A stretch of DNA of 64,000 nt, from NCBI RefSeq assembly GCF_041429775.1, contig NZ_CP163421.1, positions 434,001-498,000 of the forward strand. Reading direction: 5' to 3'. The notes below the pieces were generated by a model. The model worked only from the letters and a program-made list of their open reading frames with translations, was not told the origin of the DNA and made no database searches. Below, piece after piece: positions 58,504 to 64,000 of this stretch (positions within the stretch are counted from its first letter, which is position 1; every line of letters starts with the position of its first letter). The position numbers and the translations under genes were made by a program. The DNA comes from Glycocaulis abyssi (lineage in GTDB: Bacteria; Pseudomonadota; Alphaproteobacteria; Caulobacterales; Maricaulaceae).

Positions 58504-58766
58504 AAGGCAGTCTGATCCGGTTCTTCCGCAATAAAGTCGCGCTCGCTCTGGCAGGTCTCACCTTGGCGATGGGCGCTTGGGGTGTTGCGCTGATCGGATT
58601 TGAGATTGTTGGCGGAAACGGCAGTCTCGTGTGGTCGTTGATAAATATGCTCGCGTCTCTGATCCCCATTCTCCTTCTCGCTGTCGTTATTGAATACCTC
58701 TCGCGCATTGCTGACGCGCTGGAGAAGCCCGGGGCGCTGGGGTTTGAGGACGAGGCAGGCGAGTGA
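58500..58766 (+). CDS. Small membrane protein with EYxSRIA motif (copy 2)
   Basis: 88 residues, ATGA overlap with the previous gene. Two TM segments ('LALAGLTLAMGAWGVALIG' and 'NMLASLIPILLLAVVIEYLS'), then 'EYLSRIADAL' and an acidic tail. Topology and the closing motif match the 57926 gene, so the two may be ancient duplicates. Confidence 0.65.
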   Translation: MKGSLIRFFRNKVALALAGLTLAMGAWGVALIGFEIVGGNGSLVWSLINMLASLIPILLLAVVIEYLSRIADALEKPGALGFEDEAGE

Positions 58767-58963
58767 TGGGCGCACACGCTCAGCTTTTCCGCGATGCGCT
58801 GCATGCTTTGTCGCTGGGCGCTGCCGCTTTCGCCTTGTTTGGTGATGGTGCATTGGGCACCAATATCGCCTATATTGTGGGGGCGGCGGTGCTGCATTTT
58901 CTGGCGCACGTCGTGATCGAAGTGGACCGCACGATACAGCAGGAGCGAGCCGGACATGGATGA
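58766..58963 (+). CDS. Small membrane protein, unknown function
   Basis: 65 residues from ATG 58766, sharing one base with the previous stop (TGATG). Two hydrophobic stretches ('ALSLGAAAFALFGDGALG' and 'IAYIVGAAVLHFLAHVVI'). No family recognised. Confidence 0.55.
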   Translation: MGAHAQLFRDALHALSLGAAAFALFGDGALGTNIAYIVGAAVLHFLAHVVIEVDRTIQQERAGHG

Positions 58964-59099
58964 CCTGACCGCCTGGATCGTACTGGGCTGCATGCTGGCC
59001 TTCGGTATTGGTGTTGCCGTCTTCTATGGCGAGCAGGCCCGTCAATTGAAGAACGAGCTGCGCCGCCAGCGCGAAGAGCGTGAGGGCAAGGCGGGCTAG
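58956..59099 (+). CDS. Very small membrane protein (47 residues)
   Basis: Starts at ATG 58956, overlapping the previous gene by 8 bases, and ends at TAG 59099. One TM helix ('AWIVLGCMLAFGIGVAVFY') is followed by a highly charged helix ('QLKNELRRQREEREGKAG'). Too short to assign; the overlap and the clean TM-plus-charged layout support a real gene. Confidence 0.55.
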   Translation: MDDLTAWIVLGCMLAFGIGVAVFYGEQARQLKNELRRQREEREGKAG

Positions 59100-59129
59100 T
59101 CCCGGCCGCTTGTTGCAGCCCTGATTTTC

Positions 59130-59357
59130 ATGAACCCCACAGTCCTGCTCATCCCGCTTTGCGGCATCACCATTCTCGGCGCGGCCATGCTGGCCGGGCG
59201 GTTTGGTGATGAGACCGCGCCCAAAGCCATAGGTGCGGCACTTTTCCTCTTGGGTGCGGCGAGCATTGGCACCATCCTGTTTGCGCGGCGCATGAAAGCC
59301 TGGGTGGACCGGCTGGCCGATGAACAGCGCCGCGCGGATAGGGACGAGGACGCGTGA
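59130..59357 (+). CDS. Small membrane protein, unknown function
   Basis: 75 residues. Two hydrophobic segments ('TVLLIPLCGITILGAAMLAG' and 'AIGAALFLLGAASIGTILF') and a charged C-terminus. Its stop overlaps the GTG of the quinone oxidoreductase gene (GTGA). Sixth of the tiny membrane genes in a row. Confidence 0.6.
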   Translation: MNPTVLLIPLCGITILGAAMLAGRFGDETAPKAIGAALFLLGAASIGTILFARRMKAWVDRLADEQRRADRDEDA

Positions 59358-60346
59358 AAGCCATCTGGTATGAAACGCAAGGCCCAGCCAGCGATGTGCT
59401 GACGCTGGGCGAGCGCGCGGAACCTTTGCCCGGTCCCGGCGAGGTTGCCGTCACGGTGCAGGCTTCGGGCGTGAACCCGTCTGATGTGAAAATCCGCTCC
59501 GGCGCGCGCGGGCCGATGGCTGTGGACTTGCAAATCCCCCATTCCGATGGCGCAGGCGTTATCAAGGCGGTCGGCGAGGGGGTGGACCCTGCGCGCCTTG
59601 GCGAGCGGGTCTGGCTGTTCAGCGCGGCCTATAAGCGCGTTGGCGGCACCTGCGCGGAAGTGTGTGTGCTGCCCGCCGAGCATGCCGTGCCTCTGCCTGA
59701 CCAGATATCGGTGAAGGCCGGTGCGGCGCTGGGCATTCCGGCCATGACCGCCCATCGCGCCCTGTTCTGCAATGGCGGGGTGGCGGACAAGACCGTGCTG
59801 GTTACTGGCGGAGCGGGCGCTGTGGGCCACAGCGCGATCCAGATCGCCAAATGGGCCGGCGCGGAAAAGATCATCACTACAGTCTCCAGCGCCGCTAAAG
59901 CGGCCATCGCCATGGCAGCAGGGGCGGACCATGTGATCAATTACCGCCAGCAGGACGTGGTGGAAGCGGTTCTTGCCGACACGCAGGGCGCGGGCGTGGA
60001 TCATATCGTCGAGGTGGAGCTCGGCGGTAATCTGGCCCAGTCAGCGCAGCTCATCGCCGAACATGGCACCATTGCCTGGTATGGCTCGGAAAGCGTGCGC
60101 GAGCCGGTCTTTGCCGCCTATCCGCTGATGTTCCGCAATATCACCCTGCACGGCGTTTTCCTCTACGCGATCACGCCCGAACAGCGCGCCAGCGCCGTAG
60201 CTGACATTACCAGCGCGCTGGAAGCGGGGCTTTTGCGTCCGCTCATCGATTCTGTCTGGTCTCTGGAAGAGACTGTGAAGGCCCATGAGCGCGTGGAGAG
60301 CGGGGAGCGCTCCGGCGCGGTCATCGTCCAGCCGGGCGGGGCGTGA
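59354..60346 (+). CDS. Zinc-independent NADPH:quinone oxidoreductase (MDR family)
   Basis: 330 residues from GTG 59354. The GroES-like domain begins 'KAIWYETQGPASDVL'. The NADPH-binding Rossmann motif is 'VTGGAGAVGHSAIQIA'. The Cys/His zinc ligands of alcohol dehydrogenases are missing, as in quinone reductases of the Qor type. It may reduce quinones or enals. It closes the gatC-gatA region. Confidence 0.9.
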   Translation: MKAIWYETQGPASDVLTLGERAEPLPGPGEVAVTVQASGVNPSDVKIRSGARGPMAVDLQIPHSDGAGVIKAVGEGVDPARLGERVWLFSAAYKRVGGTCAEVCVLPAEHAVPLPDQISVKAGAALGIPAMTAHRALFCNGGVADKTVLVTGGAGAVGHSAIQIAKWAGAEKIITTVSSAAKAAIAMAAGADHVINYRQQDVVEAVLADTQGAGVDHIVEVELGGNLAQSAQLIAEHGTIAWYGSESVREPVFAAYPLMFRNITLHGVFLYAITPEQRASAVADITSALEAGLLRPLIDSVWSLEETVKAHERVESGERSGAVIVQPGGA

Positions 60347-60421
60347 TAGGGCATTTAGCGGGCCACCTGGGGTGTCCCCCCCGTAAACGTGGGAGGACAA
60401 CGCCTCACCGCATAACGCGCC

Positions 60422-62959
60422 TCACCCCTCCGGCAGGGCGCCGGACCAGTCGCAGGCTTCGCAGTTCAGCTCGGCACCCGCTTCAACCAGCGTGAAATGT
60501 CCGCATCTGGGGCAGGGCTCGCCCGAATAGACCGGTTCGGGCCGTGTAGCGGGCGAGGCATCGCCCTTGCGCCCTGATCCGCTGGCAGGCGGAGGCGTCG
60601 TCTTGCGCGGCTGGCTGCCCAGCATCACCACATTGTCGGGCAGTTGCCCGCGCGAAAAGCCTTTCGAGATCAGGCGTGACGCCTCCTCGCCGGTGATGAC
60701 CTTCTCGCTGGCCACACCATTGCCGATGCCGCCCGGATCGGATTTGCGCGCATCGGTCTGGGCAAGGTCCTCGCGGCCCAGGTAGGACACGCCGAGCTCC
60801 CGGAAGAGATAGTCGAGGATAGAGGTCGCGTGCTTGATGGAGTCGTTGCCTTCCACCGGGCCGGCGGGTTCGAAGCGGGTGAACACGTAGGCGTCGACAT
60901 ATTCTTCCAGCGGCACGCCGTATTGCAGGCCGATGGAGATGGAGATGGCAAAATTGTTCATCAGCGAGCGGAAGGCAGCGCCCTCTTTATGCATGTCGAT
61001 GAAAATCTCGCCGAGTTCGCCATCTTCAAACTCGCCGGTGTGTAGATAGACCTTGTGGCCACCGACAGTCGATTTCTGGATATAGCCTTTGCGCCGGTCG
61101 GGCAGCTTGCGGCGGCTGGCTGCGCGCTCCACGGGCCGCTCCACCACGCGCTCGACAATGCGCTCCTCGGTAAAGACGGGGCGCTCGCCCCGGTCGGCGC
61201 TGTCAAACTCGATCGTGGCCAGCAGATCGTAGAGCGCCTCGCCCTCGCGGCGGATGCGGATGGCTTTAAGGCCGTCACGCGCTGCCGACAGGATGAGCGC
61301 GGACACATCGTCAATCGTGGCGTGGCCCGGCAGGACCAGATTAAGCCCTGCAGGGGCCTCCAGAGCGCTCTCCAGCGCCGCGGCCATGGCAAGGCGGGCT
61401 TCGGGCGTCACGGGCGCCAGCGCGGCTCTAAACGCCTCTGGCAGGGCCTCACACGTGTGCAGCTCGCCCGTGCCATGCACCCAGCGCTCTGCCGCCTCGA
61501 TCTCCAGCGCGGAGACGCCGAACGCTTCCAGGAGGCGCGTGCCTGCCTGCTCCAGCCGCTCCGGGCTCAGCCCGCAGCGCTGGGCGATTTCGTCGCCTAC
61601 CGTCCAGCGGTTGAAGGCGTGACGCACCGGCGCGCCGTCGGCGATCATCGTCTCGATACGGGCAAGGGCGCCATCGTCCAGCCCCGCCTCTTTCAGCGCG
61701 CCCAGCCAGCCGGGATTGAGGCCCGACAGCGTGCCCGCGCCAAAGGCGTGGGCGAGGGCGGCCGTCGCCGTGTCTGCGTCCAGCTCAGCCAGCAGGTCTT
61801 GCGTAAAGGCGCGCGCAGCGGGCGAGTTGCTGGCAATGCCTGCCGGGTCGATCCCGTGCGTGGCAAGCGCCAGATAGCCCGCGATTTCGGCGGATACAGG
61901 CCCGGTGATGACAGGCGCGGCGCTGGCTTTGCGAGCGAGGCTCGCCAGCGCGGCGGCGCGGGCGCGGCCCTCATCGCTGTCATAGGCAAGCCCTTCCAGC
62001 GCGAGCGCCGCGCCAAGCCCTGCCAGCAGCAGGCTGCCTTCGGCCTTGTCTGCCACGAGGCCCCACAGCGTGGCGGCGTTTTCCAGCGCGGCGTCGCCGC
62101 CCGCAAAGCCAGAGAGGTCTAGCACGATGGCCGGTTCAGGCAGAACCGCGTCATCAAAGCGCAAGGCGGGCTGGCCATGGGTCCAGATCGTCGCGGCGAG
62201 ATCACGCAGGAAGGCGCGCGCGCCCTGATCGGTATCGGTCAACAGGTTCGCGCCGATTTCGATCACCGGATTGACCGGCATGTCGGGTACGAAACCTGCG
62301 CCATCCTCGATCGTGTCTAGCCCTTGGCGAGCGCGTGCAATCGCGCGCTCGATCATCGCGTCCGGCACACCGTCGCGCCGCGCGGCGCGCACAGAGCGGG
62401 CAAGGGCGCGGTTATGGCGCGGGTCAAAGCACTCGCCCTCGCTGCCATCGCAATTGATGCAGGCGAGCGCCACGGCTTCCAGCCGGTCGCGCACGATGCG
62501 CGCACCGACATCGCTTGCCGCGCCCGCCATCGCGGCGGTGTTGATCATGCTGATAAGCGCGCCTGCCTCGAACGGCCCGCTGGCGAGTGTTTCCAGCGGC
62601 ATGTCCGCGTCCGCCTCGCCGCGCCAGAGATGCGGGGCGGGGCAGGCTTCGCGCGCGGCGAGACTGGCCAGGAGCTCTGCCGCCTCGATACTGTCAGGCT
62701 TCACGCCCGCCAGAGCGGCCAGCGACGCGGCGGTGCTTTCCAGCGCCTTGCGCCCGTCCAGCGTGCCATGGGCAACATCCGCCCCGGTAAGAAGCCCCAG
62801 CGCCGTCACCGCGCTTTCGGGCCAGTCTGCGGGCGCGCTGATCTTGACCGCATGGGGTGTGAGCGCGTCCGGGTCGGCATTGCCTGCCAGATGCTCGGCA
62901 AAGTCCAGCCCCGCCAGCGGATCGGCACCTTCTTTGGTCAGGCGGCGTTGGATCGTCAT
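60422..62959 (-). CDS. NrdJ-derived protein lacking catalytic motifs (TSCPD domain, zinc ribbon)
   Basis: 845 residues from ATG 62959. Residues 616-735 ('RRKLPDRRKGYIQKSTVGGH' and on to 'ATSILDYLFRELGVSYLGRE') closely match the C-terminal domain of B12-dependent ribonucleotide reductase NrdJ. A zinc ribbon with Cys816/819/833/836 follows. 'GLAYDSDEGRARAAAL' (323-338) and 'IWTHGQPALRFDD' are relics of the catalytic barrel. Yet I find no 'NPCSE' or other catalytic cysteines where they should be, and the B12 and active-site stretches are absent or unrecognisable. Probably an inactive paralogue with a new role, perhaps regulatory. Confidence 0.8.
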   Translation of the reverse strand: MTIQRRLTKEGADPLAGLDFAEHLAGNADPDALTPHAVKISAPADWPESAVTALGLLTGADVAHGTLDGRKALESTAASLAALAGVKPDSIEAAELLASLAAREACPAPHLWRGEADADMPLETLASGPFEAGALISMINTAAMAGAASDVGARIVRDRLEAVALACINCDGSEGECFDPRHNRALARSVRAARRDGVPDAMIERAIARARQGLDTIEDGAGFVPDMPVNPVIEIGANLLTDTDQGARAFLRDLAATIWTHGQPALRFDDAVLPEPAIVLDLSGFAGGDAALENAATLWGLVADKAEGSLLLAGLGAALALEGLAYDSDEGRARAAALASLARKASAAPVITGPVSAEIAGYLALATHGIDPAGIASNSPAARAFTQDLLAELDADTATAALAHAFGAGTLSGLNPGWLGALKEAGLDDGALARIETMIADGAPVRHAFNRWTVGDEIAQRCGLSPERLEQAGTRLLEAFGVSALEIEAAERWVHGTGELHTCEALPEAFRAALAPVTPEARLAMAAALESALEAPAGLNLVLPGHATIDDVSALILSAARDGLKAIRIRREGEALYDLLATIEFDSADRGERPVFTEERIVERVVERPVERAASRRKLPDRRKGYIQKSTVGGHKVYLHTGEFEDGELGEIFIDMHKEGAAFRSLMNNFAISISIGLQYGVPLEEYVDAYVFTRFEPAGPVEGNDSIKHATSILDYLFRELGVSYLGREDLAQTDARKSDPGGIGNGVASEKVITGEEASRLISKGFSRGQLPDNVVMLGSQPRKTTPPPASGSGRKGDASPATRPEPVYSGEPCPRCGHFTLVEAGAELNCEACDWSGALPEG

Positions 62960-63209
62960 GGCGCGGACACTTCCCTGTTTGCCGCCTTGCTGGCGGCAGC
63001 CCTTCCCGCCGCGCCCGAAGGCTTGCGGGCAGCGGACGCGAATCACTCATGGCAAATGATACCGCCTCCGGGGGAGGTGAGTCGAAGGAAGGGGTGGGTT
63101 GTCCCTGCGCATTGCAACAACCCTGCAGCCCCGCGCACTGGACGCAGGCGCGCTTGATAGGCATATACCGTCACACCTGATTTGATGTTTCGCGAGGGGC
63201 GGACCTGCC

Positions 63210-63617
63210 ATGCTCGACTTCATTGGACGACTGTTTGCCTGGTGGAATGGCGCGACGCTGGGCGCGCTGTGGACGATTAGCCGTGGCGGCAAGCTCGTCG
63301 GCGAGGATGATTACGGCAATCGCTATTATCAGGAACGCAAGAGCGGTTCGGGCGCAGACGGCGTGCCGCGCCGCTGGGTGATCTATAATGGCTATGCCGA
63401 TGCCTCGCGCGTGCCGGCAGACTGGCATGGCTGGCTGCACCACACCTTTGCCGAGGCCCCTGTCGATGCGCCTTTGCCGCGCCGCGAATGGGAGCTGGAC
63501 CACAAGCCGAACATGACAGGCACACTCCATGCCTACCGCCCGGCGGGCTCGCTGGCCGACCCGCGCCCGCGTGCGCGCTCGACGGCGGACTATGAAAGCT
63601 GGAACCCGGAAGGCTAG
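63210..63617 (+). CDS. NADH:ubiquinone oxidoreductase subunit NDUFA12 family
   Basis: 135 residues. 'VGEDDYGNRYYQERKS', 'PRRWVIYNGYADASRVPADWHGW' (in parts) and 'KPNMTGTLHAYRP' match NDUFA12/B17.2, an accessory subunit of complex I found in alphaproteobacteria and mitochondria. It lies 7 bases before an mlaD gene on the same strand, a pairing often seen in this class. Confidence 0.93.
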   Translation: MLDFIGRLFAWWNGATLGALWTISRGGKLVGEDDYGNRYYQERKSGSGADGVPRRWVIYNGYADASRVPADWHGWLHHTFAEAPVDAPLPRREWELDHKPNMTGTLHAYRPAGSLADPRPRARSTADYESWNPEG

Positions 63618-63624
63618 GCGATTG

Positions 63625-64000
63625 ATGCGCGGCGGAGCGGTCCTCGAAACACTGGTTGGCGTTATCGTGCTGGTTGTCGCGGCGGCGTTCCTGGTGTTCG
63701 CGCAAGGGCGTCTCGATTCTGACCCTTCCGTTGGCGGCTATGAGCTGCAGGCGAGGTTCTCCGAAATCGGCGCTCTGACCCGGGGTGCAGAAGTGCGCGT
63801 GTCCGGCGTGCCGGTCGGCTCGGTGACAGCGATTGATCTCGATACCGAAACCTATTTCGCCAATGTCAGGCTTCGTCTGCGCCGTGATGTGCTGATCCCG
63901 GCCGATTCCACCGCCAAGATCACCGCCTCCGGCCTGCTGGGCGGGGCCTATGTTGAGATCGAGGCGGGCGGCGATGATGACATGATCGCCGAGGGCGGTG
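63625..64000 (+). CDS. mlaD: Lipid-asymmetry protein MlaD, 3' end outside the window
   Basis: The first 125 residues from ATG 63625 run into the window edge. A TM anchor (about residues 10-27, 'VGVIVLVVAAAFLVFAQG') is followed by an MCE domain: 'YELQARFSEIGALTRGAEVR', 'VSGVPVGSVTAIDL' and 'SGLLGGAYVEIEAGG'. MlaD binds phospholipids in the Mla transport complex that keeps them out of the outer leaflet. The rest of the protein and other mla genes lie beyond the edge. Confidence 0.92.
   Translation, partial: MRGGAVLETLVGVIVLVVAAAFLVFAQGRLDSDPSVGGYELQARFSEIGALTRGAEVRVSGVPVGSVTAIDLDTETYFANVRLRLRRDVLIPADSTAKITASGLLGGAYVEIEAGGDDDMIAEGG

Noticed and set aside
61055-62122. 355-codon open frame antisense to the NrdJ-like gene
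   Set aside because: Arg/Ala/Gln-rich shadow of the real frame, no recognisable domain.

Overview
The window is high-GC DNA, read by eye as roughly 63-65% G+C and densely coding on both strands. It looks like chromosomal DNA of an alphaproteobacterium, probably in the Caulobacterales/Maricaulales (Hyphomonadaceae-like) area. The evidence is an NDUFA12-type complex I subunit, the DUF1476 zeta inhibitor of the F1-ATPase, CC0125-type lipoproteins, an Fo operon with both b and b' subunits and no F1 genes beside it, the PurS+PurQ+small-PurL form of FGAM synthase, and a DnaG lacking most zinc ligands. No phage, insertion sequence, CRISPR array, rRNA or tRNA was recognised. Most of the window is conserved housekeeping DNA with small accessory insertions.

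Layout. 1-1325: end of 4-hydroxyphenylpyruvate dioxygenase and a MarR regulator. 1337-5357: K+/H+ antiporter, a lipoprotein, two small membrane proteins, a ribbon-helix-helix protein. 5358-9247: trxB, ABC transporter and LysR gene, closely packed. 9309-11378: a periplasmic phosphatase-like protein, an ELM1-family protein, greA. 11467-20053: carB and carA, separated by a peptide-binding lipoprotein and a lipidated subtilase. 20223-25481: yqeY, dnaG, rpoD and a secreted TPR-like protein. 25577-32825: purine genes purC-purS and purQ-purL, interrupted by two toxin-antitoxin modules (hicAB between purQ and purL, parDE between purS and purQ) and an AT-rich membrane gene. 33098-41170: ATPase zeta subunit, a two-lobed aspartic protease, an MgtC-like protein, purB, a stop/start-overlapped series ispH-DUF1801-SnoaL-rnhA, a lipoprotein, argS. 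41262-46633: tandem glycine riboswitch and the glycine cleavage operon gcvT-gcvH-(PaiB-like)-gcvPA-gcvPB. 46636-51041: acyltransferase and the Fo ATP synthase operon. 51167-55427: smc and a DsbA-like lipoprotein. 55587-60346: gatC and gatA split by an unknown gene, then six very small membrane proteins and a quinone oxidoreductase. 60422-62959: a protein apparently derived from B12-dependent ribonucleotide reductase that has lost its catalytic motifs. 63210-64000: NDUFA12 and the start of mlaD.

How the genes work together. PurC, PurS, PurQ, PurL and PurB cover several steps of IMP/AMP synthesis, and CarA/CarB feed pyrimidine and arginine synthesis. The gcv operon makes the glycine decarboxylation system under direct glycine control. 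AtpI-B-E-F'-F supply the proton-conducting part of the ATP synthase, whose reverse activity the zeta protein would block. The least conventional regions are the NrdJ-like protein, the hicAB module overlapped into the purine genes, and the string of tiny membrane proteins after gatA.
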